A DNA stretch of 6,027 bases from Chitinophagaceae bacterium (GTDB lineage: Bacteria; Bacteroidota; Bacteroidia; Chitinophagales; Chitinophagaceae). The translations under genes and the position numbers were made by a program. Below are positions 1-5,046 of this stretch, one piece after another (position 1 is the stretch's first letter; every line of letters starts with the position of its first letter). The stretch spans positions 1-6,027 of the forward strand of contig CANHEC010000157.1 in NCBI GenBank assembly GCA_947459455.1, in the 5' to 3' direction. The notes beneath the pieces are model-generated. The model made no database searches. It was not told where the DNA came from and saw only the letters and a program-made list of their open reading frames with translations.

Positions 1-309
1 GATGAACCGGAAGATGTAGGCGGCACCGATACCGCTTTCGCCCCCGATGAATGGCTGGCAGGTGCGTTGGCCAGTTGTGCCATCATTACCATGCGTATGT
101 ATGCCGACAGAAAGCAATGGCCGGTAGAACGCATTGATCTGACCGTAACCCTCGAAAGAAACGAACAGGGAACCCGATTCGAAAAAAAGGTCCGCTTTAC
201 CGGCCCCCTCACCGCCGAGCAGGCACAGCGCCTGCTGGCCATTGGCGATAAATGCCCCGTGCACAAAACCCTGTCCAACCCAATTGAGATTTCATCTGTT
301 ATTATATAA
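1..309 (+). CDS. OsmC/Ohr-family protein, 5' end missing
   Basis: The reading frame is open from the first base and ends at TAA 307-309, so 102 C-terminal residues are visible and the true start lies upstream. OsmC-family proteins are cytoplasmic thiol peroxidases or related proteins that use two reactive cysteines to reduce (organic) hydroperoxides. Seen here: a Gly-Gly-Thr-Asp stretch and a Pro-Asp-Glu-Trp-Leu segment leading into Ala-Leu-Ala-Ser-Cys (Cys at visible residue 26), the usual place of the first cysteine at the start of the central helix, and a second cysteine in CPVHKTL (visible residue 85), the usual second site near the C-terminus. The spacing and surroundings of both cysteines fit the YhfA/OsmC-like branch better than strict Ohr, but the branch cannot be fixed without the N-terminus. 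The stop is 21 bases before the FMN reductase start, so the two are probably co-transcribed. Confidence 0.87.
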   Translation, partial: DEPEDVGGTDTAFAPDEWLAGALASCAIITMRMYADRKQWPVERIDLTVTLERNEQGTRFEKKVRFTGPLTAEQAQRLLAIGDKCPVHKTLSNPIEISSVII

Positions 310-330
310 ATCATCTTCACAGGAAGCAAT

Positions 331-888
331 ATGAACATCGAAATAATAGCCGGCAGCCCCCGCCAGGAAAGCGTGACCTACCGCCTCGCCCTTTTCTTGA
401 AGAACTACCTACAAACACATACCAGCCATCAGGTCGATATCATTGATGTACGCGACTGGCCCCTGCCCCCGCTGCAGCAGGTGTTTAGCTCAGTTGAGCA
501 AACGCCAGACGAGTTCAAACCGCTGTCGGCCCGCATGTTTGCCGCCGATGCGTTTATACTGGTAAGCCCCGAGTACAATGGCAGCTACACGCCGGCCATG
601 AAAAACCTGCTGGACTACTTCCCCAAGCAGCACCACAAAGCTTTTGGCATTGTAACAGCCTCGCCGGGCGGCATGGGCGGTATGCGGGCCACCCAGCAAA
701 TGCAATTGCTGGTAGGCGCCTTGTTTGGCATTTTGTGCCCCTACATGCTCGTCACGCCTTTTGTCGATAAAAAGTTTGCCCCCGATGGCAGCCTGCTCGA
801 CGACAGCTTTCAAAAGCAGATCGACCTGTTTGTGAAGGAGTTTGTATGGCTGGTAGAAGCGGTGCGGCCGGTGGAGGTGCCGGCATAA
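331..888 (+). CDS. NADPH-dependent FMN reductase family (flavodoxin-like) oxidoreductase
   Basis: This 185-aa protein has the full length and fold signature of the NADPH-dependent FMN reductase/azoreductase-like family, cytoplasmic flavoenzymes that transfer electrons from NAD(P)H to FMN, quinones or other acceptors. The N-terminal beta strand runs into the phosphate-binding loop AGSPRQES (residues 7-14). The second flavin-contact motif SPEYNGSYTPAMKNLLDYF lies at 79-97 and closely follows the family consensus PEYNxSxPxxLKNxxDW. A glycine-rich loop SPGGMGGMRA (111-120) matches the third conserved loop. The ATG at 331 is preceded by an AGGAAG stretch at 321-326, which could act as a weak ribosome site, and places the phosphate loop at the normal distance from the N-terminus. 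It lies 21 bases after the OsmC-family gene on the same strand, suggesting a joint role in redox or electrophile stress. The physiological substrate cannot be told from sequence. Confidence 0.92.
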   Translation: MNIEIIAGSPRQESVTYRLALFLKNYLQTHTSHQVDIIDVRDWPLPPLQQVFSSVEQTPDEFKPLSARMFAADAFILVSPEYNGSYTPAMKNLLDYFPKQHHKAFGIVTASPGGMGGMRATQQMQLLVGALFGILCPYMLVTPFVDKKFAPDGSLLDDSFQKQIDLFVKEFVWLVEAVRPVEVPA

Positions 889-1000
889 ATGAAAAATTGA
901 TGATTACTAATTGCCGTGCTTAAAACTTTTTTGCCAACGCGTTTTCGCATCCAAAACAATCTAGCGCTGCGGTGAATATTGAAAAAATCAGCAGCTTGTT

Positions 1001-1228
1001 TCAGGCATCCAAGCTATGTTGAAAATATTGACAGTCAACGCCGATTATATCGCAGAAATGCAGTACGTGTGAAAATTTGATTGAAACTGCGCCCTGCTCA
1101 AGCTTTGCATATAGTACTATGGAAATGCCCATTTTCGTAGCTACAAAGTCCCGTTTCAATTGATGTTCCATTCGGATACGCCGCATGGTACTACCAATGG
1201 CTTTTTCCAAAATCTTCTTATCGTACAT
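1001..1228 (-). CDS. Small XRE/Cro-C1-type helix-turn-helix regulator
   Basis: A 75-aa minus-strand protein made of little more than one HTH_3-type DNA-binding domain. Residues 10-20 (AIGSTMRRIRM) form the first helix. Helices 2 and 3 are read at about 25-33 (KRDFVATKMG) and 36-46, and the sequence YAKLEQGAVSI (40-50) matches the hallmark Y-x-x-[IL]-E-x-G that ends the recognition helix of Cro/C1 proteins. A terminal helix (about 53-63) and the GVD-x-x-x-F ending are also typical. The ATG (complement of 1226-1228) gives a complete domain with no excess. It is convergent with the FMN reductase and divergent from the lipoprotein gene, 437 bases away. It sits in AT-rich DNA unlike the flanking core genes. 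A TACACTTG sequence on the minus strand (complement of 1251-1258) is one base off the Bacteroidota -7 consensus and could be its promoter, but this is weak. Its target is unknown. Confidence 0.72.
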   Translation of the reverse strand: MYDKKILEKAIGSTMRRIRMEHQLKRDFVATKMGISIVLYAKLEQGAVSIKFSHVLHFCDIIGVDCQYFQHSLDA

Positions 1229-1272
1229 TGTTCAAGGTTTCAGGCCACATCAAGTGTATAAAGATCTCAATG

Positions 1273-1317
1273 CCCTAACATGAAAATAAGGGAGCTCTTA
1301 CAATTAACGAGTTAGAG
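1273..1317. repeat. Nested inverted repeat (outer and inner stems)
   Basis: CCCTAAC (1273-1279) pairs with GTTAGAG (1311-1317) in six of seven positions. Between them TAAGGG-AG-CTCTTA (1287-1300) forms an inner stem of six pairs including one G-T. The architecture of outer 7-mers ending in AAC and beginning with GTT around an inner stem recalls integron attC sites, but at 45 bp it is short and the outer 7-mers deviate from the RYYYAAC/GTTRRRY consensus. It may simply be a regulatory or mRNA hairpin upstream of the regulator gene. Confidence 0.3.
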
Positions 1318-1638
1318 TAGGAAATCAGTCTTCACTTTTTGACCTTTGTCAAATTACAAACAGCAACCTAAGTGTTTCCATAGGTTTAAAGGAGGTATAC
1401 TCCTAACAAAAACTGCAAACAGGAGACATCCTCCAAACAAGTAGGTTCTAATAATTGGATTCAATACAAATAGGTTTTGATATTTGCCCTAACAGTATGG
1501 AAGTTTTGTGGGGGCGGCTACTACAAACAGTCTTGGTGCGGTCGAAAACTTTGTGTCACAATGCAAGTCCTGTGGCGGCTACAAGATCAACAGTAGGAAT
1601 TGAAAAAAGCAGCATGTGCATTAAATTCAATGCTTAAC

Positions 1639-1650
1639 ACTTTATAAAGT
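1639..1650. promoter_or_regulatory. 12-bp perfect palindrome upstream of lipoprotein gene
   Basis: ACTTTATAAAGT is identical to its reverse complement and ends 15 bases before the lipoprotein ATG, where the transcription start or early leader would be expected. This position suits a repressor operator, for instance for the nearby XRE regulator, though an AT-rich palindrome of this size can occur by chance in such DNA. Confidence 0.3.
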
Positions 1651-1665
1651 CCAAATCAAAAAAGT

Positions 1666-2382
1666 ATGAGAAAGTTGTTTTTCGTTGCTCTCCTTGCAAC
1701 TTTATTCTCTTGCAAGAAAGACGATTCTTTGGATAAATCTCTCACAAATGAATTGCTTACGATTGAACAAATTGCGAAACTGAAAGCTGAGTTAGCCACC
1801 GACCAAGATTTTCTTTCAGTTTTTATGATAGACAGAGAACTTGTAGCAATCACCGTACAATCTCGGCTAGAAAATTCAAATTCCCAAATTGTAACCCTTA
1901 CGCAGAAACAAATCGATGACATAGCTGCGTCGGAAAACAAGCTATATTCATATCTTCAAACATTCATGGGAGAAGTGGATGCTAAACGTGTCTTGGATTT
2001 ATTAAAAAGTAAGCAAGTTCTGCTAAGCAGAGTCAAAATAAAGTACCCAAGTATAAAAAATGCAACACCGCGACAAATTGGTGAAATCATTGGCAGTGCA
2101 AATAAGCAGATTGCGGGAAAGCGAGCCTTTACAGCACAACGTGGTGGGTGCAACGGTAATAAATGCTGCAATAGCTACGTAAATGCGATGTCGGATTGTA
2201 CTACAGACTTCGCTATCGAAACTGCTGGTGCAATTCTGATTGGGGCTGGTACAACTATTGTAGGCACTCCGATAGGTGGCGCTTGGGCCATGTCTGGTGC
2301 TATTGGAATCGCCTATGGTTTATTGCTTCGCTGCGAATCTTCAGCCGCCAGAGACTACCGCGACTGTATGGGCTACCACTAA
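1666..2382 (+). CDS. Predicted surface lipoprotein with Cys-rich glycine-zipper C-terminal domain
   Basis: A 238-aa protein of no family I recognise. Residues 1-15 are a short lipoprotein signal peptide (Arg-Lys, then a Leu/Phe/Ala core) ending in the lipobox LFSC with the lipidated Cys at 16. The following Lys-Lys-Asp-Asp resembles the lipoprotein export signal that sends Bacteroidota lipoproteins to the cell surface. Residues 25-155 look mostly alpha-helical and charged. From 159 the character changes: Arg-Gly-Gly-Cys, then Cys 162, 167, 168 and 178, a Gly/Ala-rich hydrophobic hairpin at about 186-221 with GxxxG spacings (200/204, 214/218), then Cys 223 and 234. Six cysteines remain after lipidation, enough for three disulfides. 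The ATG is chosen because it gives an intact signal peptide and follows an A-rich leader. The gene is 21 bases ahead of a three-helix membrane protein. A pore-forming or bacteriocin-like C-terminus is possible but inferred. Confidence 0.75.
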   Translation: MRKLFFVALLATLFSCKKDDSLDKSLTNELLTIEQIAKLKAELATDQDFLSVFMIDRELVAITVQSRLENSNSQIVTLTQKQIDDIAASENKLYSYLQTFMGEVDAKRVLDLLKSKQVLLSRVKIKYPSIKNATPRQIGEIIGSANKQIAGKRAFTAQRGGCNGNKCCNSYVNAMSDCTTDFAIETAGAILIGAGTTIVGTPIGGAWAMSGAIGIAYGLLLRCESSAARDYRDCMGYH

Positions 2383-2386
2383 ATGT

Positions 2387-2402
2387 TCTAAATTGCTTTA
2401 GA
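2387..2402 (+). other. AT-rich hairpin in the gap between lipoprotein and membrane-protein genes
   Basis: TCTAAA-TTGC-TTTAGA is a perfect 6-bp stem with a 4-base loop filling most of the 21-base gap, ending just before the next ATG at 2404. It lacks a GC-rich stem and a T-run, so it is not a good terminator. It could hide the downstream start or mark an mRNA processing point. Confidence 0.4.
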
Positions 2403-2403
2403 T

Positions 2404-2673
2404 ATGGAGAAAAGGCTAGGCGTAAAGATGAATTTCATTACCATCGTTCTGTGTGTGATGATGGTTTTCATTTTCTCTTCTTTTTTAAAAGCTTCCCCTG
2501 TAAGGAGTCTTCTGGTATTGATAATGCTGATAACATCAGTGCTATCTCTTGTTCAACTGTTACTCTACAAATTGCGGACTTCCAATAAAGTAACAGTAAT
2601 TGTAAATGTGTTGCTGGTAGTTCTTCTAGGTATTTTGCTTTACTTTTCGGTGCTCTACCTACATACGCATTAA
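2404..2673 (+). CDS. Small three-helix integral membrane protein
   Basis: An 89-aa, strongly hydrophobic protein with three predicted membrane segments at about 11-28, 34-55 and 62-86, separated by short basic loops (Lys-Ala-Ser-Pro-Val-Arg and Tyr-Lys-Leu-Arg-Thr-Ser-Asn-Lys). It has no signal peptide cleavage site, no catalytic motif and no family I recognise. The ATG at 2404 gives a basic N-terminus of eight residues; the ATG at 2428 (residue 9) would begin directly at the first helix and is an equally reasonable start. It lies 21 bases after the lipoprotein gene, with similar AT-rich composition, so the two are likely co-transcribed. A small polytopic membrane protein directly after a secreted protein with a bacteriocin-like tail is the arrangement seen for immunity proteins, but a partner or assembly role is just as compatible with the sequence. 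Confidence 0.62.
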   Translation: MEKRLGVKMNFITIVLCVMMVFIFSSFLKASPVRSLLVLIMLITSVLSLVQLLLYKLRTSNKVTVIVNVLLVVLLGILLYFSVLYLHTH

Positions 2674-2699
2674 AAGCACGGATTTTTGTCAGTAAGCCA

Positions 2700-2915
2700 A
2701 TGAGCAATTCGAGCAAAGCGAAATCTTTGAGCTTCACGATATTGTTTGCATCGAGGACTTGCTTTTTTAAGTATGATCTTCGAATTTCAAAAAGGAGCTC
2801 GGTATTTTATATAGCCATTTTAGTGATCTTGAGGGTAGCTGGGGAGATTTACTATCATGGAAGCGGGACTGCTGATTTAATACTACCGCCACACGACATT
2901 GGATGGCCAAAGTAG
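2700..2915 (+). CDS. Doubtful 71-aa hypothetical protein
   Basis: ATG at 2700, stop TAG at 2913-2915. It begins 26 bases after the membrane-protein gene and ends 19 bases before a good terminator, so it is positioned as a third gene of the same operon. The product has a Ser/Lys-rich start, a short hydrophobic stretch at about 36-47 (VFYIAILVILRV) and a Pro/Gly-containing tail, with no recognisable motif. Codon use looks random, and the +2 frame over 2696-2769 reads as a more protein-like acidic peptide without a start codon, so the stretch may instead be a decayed gene or an untranslated 3' leader. I keep it only because of its position relative to the terminator. Confidence 0.25.
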   Translation: MSNSSKAKSLSFTILFASRTCFFKYDLRISKRSSVFYIAILVILRVAGEIYYHGSGTADLILPPHDIGWPK

Positions 2916-2934
2916 TTATACATCAACTAATTAG

Positions 2935-2961
2935 GTCGGCAGTGTTCGTTGCCGACTTTTT
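2935..2961 (+). terminator. Rho-independent terminator
   Basis: A perfect 7-bp GC-rich stem, GTCGGCA (2935-2941) and TGCCGAC (2950-2956), with an 8-base loop, is followed at once by TTTTT (2957-2961) and a second T-run shortly after. It closes the lipoprotein/membrane-protein transcription unit on the plus strand and insulates the PurF-like gene downstream. Confidence 0.85.
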
Positions 2962-3052
2962 GCTTTTAGTTCGGTTTTGCTTCCGGTAAAAAGGAGATTT
3001 GGAGTCCGCAATTTTCGACCAGCACACATTTGTATAAAAGTACGGAAAAGCC

Positions 3053-3068
3053 GGTAGCCCTCGCTACC
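3053..3068. promoter_or_regulatory. Perfect inverted repeat overlapping the PurF-like gene promoter (candidate operator)
   Basis: GGTAGC (3053-3058) and GCTACC (3063-3068) are exact reverse complements around a CCTC spacer, and the right arm shares four bases with the -7 element at 3065-3072. A dimeric repressor bound here would block the polymerase. The operator role is inferred from position only. Confidence 0.4.
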
Positions 3069-3072
3069 TTTG
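3065..3072 (+). promoter_or_regulatory. Bacteroidota-type -7 promoter element for the PurF-like gene
   Basis: TACCTTTG matches the Bacteroidota -7 consensus TAnnTTTG exactly and lies 24 bases before the ATG at 3097, giving an expected leader of roughly 15-20 bases. I could not find a TTTG -33 element at normal spacing; the nearest TTTG (3029-3032) is 32 bases upstream of the -7, which is too far. The location of this element argues against the in-frame TTG at 3070 as the start. Confidence 0.6.
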
Positions 3073-3096
3073 CGGCTCTTTCCTCTTTCTACAGCC

Positions 3097-4944
3097 ATGA
3101 GTGATGCCATCAAACACGAATGCGGCCTTGCCTTCATTCGTTTGCGGAAGCCTTTTTCTCACTTTTTGCAGAAGTACGGCACGGTCATGTACGGCCTCAA
3201 CAAGCTGTACCTGCTGATGGAAAAGCAGCACAACCGTGGCCAGGATGGCGCCGGTTTTGCCAGCGTAAAGCTGCATGCCGAGCCGGGCTACCCCTTCATG
3301 CACCGCATGCGCAGCACGGCCAACCAGCCCATTGCCGACATTTTTGCTCAGGTGGGTGCACAGGTAGGCGAACTGGAAAAGTACCAGCCCGAACTGCTGA
3401 AGCACCCCGGCCTGGCCAAGGGTCACCTGCCGTTTTTGGGCGAGCTGCTGCTGGGCCACCTGCGCTATGGCACCCAGGGAAAAAACGATGTGGCCTTTTG
3501 CCACCCCTTTATCAAAAAAGACATCAAGCCGGCCCGCAACCTGGCACTGGCGGGCAACTTTAATTTGGTAAACACCGACGAGCTGTTTGCCCATGTAGGC
3601 ATGGAGCCCGGCCAGTTTCAGCAGCAGAGCGATCTGGCTGCCATGATGGAAGTAGTACACCACTACCTGGTAGCAGCCGACGAAGCAGATAACGAGCGGC
3701 CCTGCATCAAAACCGTACTGCAGCAGGCTGCTGCCCAGTTTGATGGCGGCTACCACTTTGGCGGCCTGGTGGGCAATGGCTACAGCTTTGTAATGCGGGA
3801 TGCCAACGGCATACGCCCCAGCTACTACTACATACACGACGACTATATTGTAGCTGCCAGTGAGCGGGCCGCTATTCGCACCACGTTCAATGTGGGCGAA
3901 AATGAGGTACTGGAACTGATGCCCGGTTGCGCCCTGATAGTAGACGATAATGGCCAATATAGCATTGAGCAAATATTGGCGCCCAAAGAACGCCGCGCCT
4001 GCAGCTTCGAACGCATCTACTTCAGCCGGGGCAACGATGAGAAGATCTACCGCGAACGCATCGCCCTGGGCTATCACCTGAGCCGCCCCGTGCTCGATGC
4101 CATCGATTACGATCTCAAAAACACCATCTTTTCTTATATCCCCAACACCGCCGAGGTAGCCTACTTTGGTATGGTCAAGGGCATGGAGGCCTACCTCAAC
4201 CAAATCAAGGTGCAGCGCATCATGAGCTGGGGAAAAGACTTTGATGAAGAGAAACTGACGGAGATGATCACCCGCAAGATCCGGCAGGAAAAAATCACCA
4301 TCAAGGATGTGAAGATGCGCACCTTCATTACCGAAGATGTAAGCCGCCAGGACATGGTGCAGCACGTGTACGATATTACCTACGGCACCGTGCGCCCCCG
4401 GCAGGATACGCTGGTTGTGATAGACGACAGCATTGTACGCGGCACCACCCTGCGTGAAAGCATCATTCGCATGCTGGGCAGGCTGCAGCCTAAAAAGATC
4501 ATCATTGTATCATCGGCACCACAGATTCGGTACCCCGATTGCTACGGCATCGATATGAGCAAGCTGGGCGATTTCATTGCCTTTCAGGCCGCCATTGAAC
4601 TGCTGAAAGAAAACGACCAGCGCAGCCTGCTGACCGACCTGTACAAAGAATGCAAAGAGCTGCAGCGCAACGACCAACTCCACACCAAAAATGTGGTGCG
4701 TGAAGTATACGCTCCCTTTACGCCGCAGCAAATCAGCGATAAGATTGCGCAAATGATTACCACGCCCGGCCTCGACGTGCCGGTACAGGTCATTTACCAA
4801 AGTATAGAAGACCTGCACGAAAGCTGCCCCACCAATACCGGCGACTGGTACTTTACCGGCAACTACCCCACGCCTGGCGGCAACAAAGTGTGCAACCGCG
4901 CCTTTATGAACTACATGGAAGGCCGCAATGTGAGAGGCTATTAA
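3097..4944 (+). CDS. Long PurF-like class II glutamine amidotransferase / phosphoribosyltransferase
   Basis: A 615-aa cytoplasmic protein related to amidophosphoribosyltransferase (PurF), which makes phosphoribosylamine from PRPP and glutamine, but over 100 residues longer than the usual 470-510 aa. The N-terminal glutaminase domain (9 to about 265) has Cys9 after an eight-residue propeptide-like leader, NRGQDGAG (46-53), GHLRYGT (120-126), Asn154 in AGNFN where PurF has HNGN, Asp179 in QSD, and RDANGIRP (234-241). The phosphoribosyltransferase half carries an exact PRPP loop, DDSIVRGTT (443-451), and YGIDM (483-487). The canonical VPDSG region is replaced by SYIPNTAEVAY (346-356), extra sequence sits near 365-405, and the C-terminal cysteines of iron-sulfur PurF enzymes are mostly gone although YFTGNYPT (585-592) remains. 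ATG 3097 is preferred because the in-frame TTG at 3070 falls in the promoter. I recall this long form as a conserved Bacteroidota paralogue beside normal PurF, so the exact reaction is uncertain. Confidence 0.88.
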   Translation: MSDAIKHECGLAFIRLRKPFSHFLQKYGTVMYGLNKLYLLMEKQHNRGQDGAGFASVKLHAEPGYPFMHRMRSTANQPIADIFAQVGAQVGELEKYQPELLKHPGLAKGHLPFLGELLLGHLRYGTQGKNDVAFCHPFIKKDIKPARNLALAGNFNLVNTDELFAHVGMEPGQFQQQSDLAAMMEVVHHYLVAADEADNERPCIKTVLQQAAAQFDGGYHFGGLVGNGYSFVMRDANGIRPSYYYIHDDYIVAASERAAIRTTFNVGENEVLELMPGCALIVDDNGQYSIEQILAPKERRACSFERIYFSRGNDEKIYRERIALGYHLSRPVLDAIDYDLKNTIFSYIPNTAEVAYFGMVKGMEAYLNQIKVQRIMSWGKDFDEEKLTEMITRKIRQEKITIKDVKMRTFITEDVSRQDMVQHVYDITYGTVRPRQDTLVVIDDSIVRGTTLRESIIRMLGRLQPKKIIIVSSAPQIRYPDCYGIDMSKLGDFIAFQAAIELLKENDQRSLLTDLYKECKELQRNDQLHTKNVVREVYAPFTPQQISDKIAQMITTPGLDVPVQVIYQSIEDLHESCPTNTGDWYFTGNYPTPGGNKVCNRAFMNYMEGRNVRGY

Positions 4945-4951
4945 GTATTCA

Positions 4952-5039
4952 AGATTTGAGATTTGACTGACTGATTGAAAGCAATACAATCCGTATCCGG
5001 CTGAAAAGCGAATCAAAATCTGAACGGGAATCTCAATCT
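4952..5039. repeat. Imperfect inverted repeat in the gap after the PurF-like gene
   Basis: AGATTTGAGATT (4952-4963) is matched in inverse orientation by AATCTCAATCT (5029-5039), with one base bulged. The motif belongs to the same GAGATT family as the repeats at 5425-5649. No T-run follows, so it is not a standard terminator, though the folded RNA would protect the 3' end of the upstream message. Confidence 0.4.
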
Positions 5040-5046
5040 GGTTGCT

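Larger units (their letters stand above)
1229..1665. other. 437-bp AT-rich intergenic gap between divergent genes
   Basis: I see no convincing gene here. The only ORF, a 60-aa TTG-started frame at 1455-1637, has no recognisable domain and low-complexity codon use. Structure visible in the gap: a nested inverted repeat at 1273-1317, the 10-mer TGCCCTAACA at both 1271-1280 and 1485-1494, a short hairpin AGGAG-GTATA-CTCCT at 1390-1404, an odd palindrome TTGTG-T-CACAA at 1551-1561, the 9-mer GGCGGCTAC at both 1513-1521 and 1574-1582 inside a locally GC-richer patch, and a 12-bp perfect palindrome at 1639-1650. It probably carries the promoters of the regulator and of the lipoprotein operon. No sequence fully matching the -33/-7 consensus was found. 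Confidence 0.5.

Noticed and set aside
490..813. 107-aa minus-strand open frame
   Set aside because: Antisense to the well-supported FMN reductase; no domain seen.
889..1000. Terminator between the convergent FMN reductase and XRE genes
   Set aside because: Only a weak GCG-TTTT-CGC stem is visible and no T-run follows it in a usable place on either strand.
1455..1637. 60-aa TTG-started open frame upstream of the lipoprotein gene
   Set aside because: No ATG, no motif, and it overlaps palindromes and repeats more typical of regulatory DNA.
2196..2588. 130-aa plus-strand open frame overlapping two genes
   Set aside because: It overlaps the end of the lipoprotein and most of the membrane-protein gene in another frame, and its Trp/Arg/Cys-rich translation is typical of an out-of-frame reading.
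2468..2737. 89-aa minus-strand open frame opposite the membrane protein
   Set aside because: It looks somewhat protein-like, but the plus-strand frame has three clean membrane segments, correct operon spacing and a downstream terminator, so the reverse frame is taken as a shadow.
3070..3096. TTG at 3070 as start of the PurF-like gene (nine residues longer)
   Set aside because: The codon lies within the exact TACCTTTG promoter element, so it would be upstream of the expected transcript start. ATG 3097 also gives the short leader before Cys that is normal for PurF.
3064..4365. 433-aa minus-strand open frame
   Set aside because: It is antisense to the PurF-like gene, which has clear family motifs throughout. 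The long frame is a by-product of GC-rich codon use, and its translation is repetitive in Ala/Val/Gly/His without any domain.
4510..5016. 168-aa minus-strand open frame
   Set aside because: Antisense shadow of the PurF-like gene's 3' end, with no motif.
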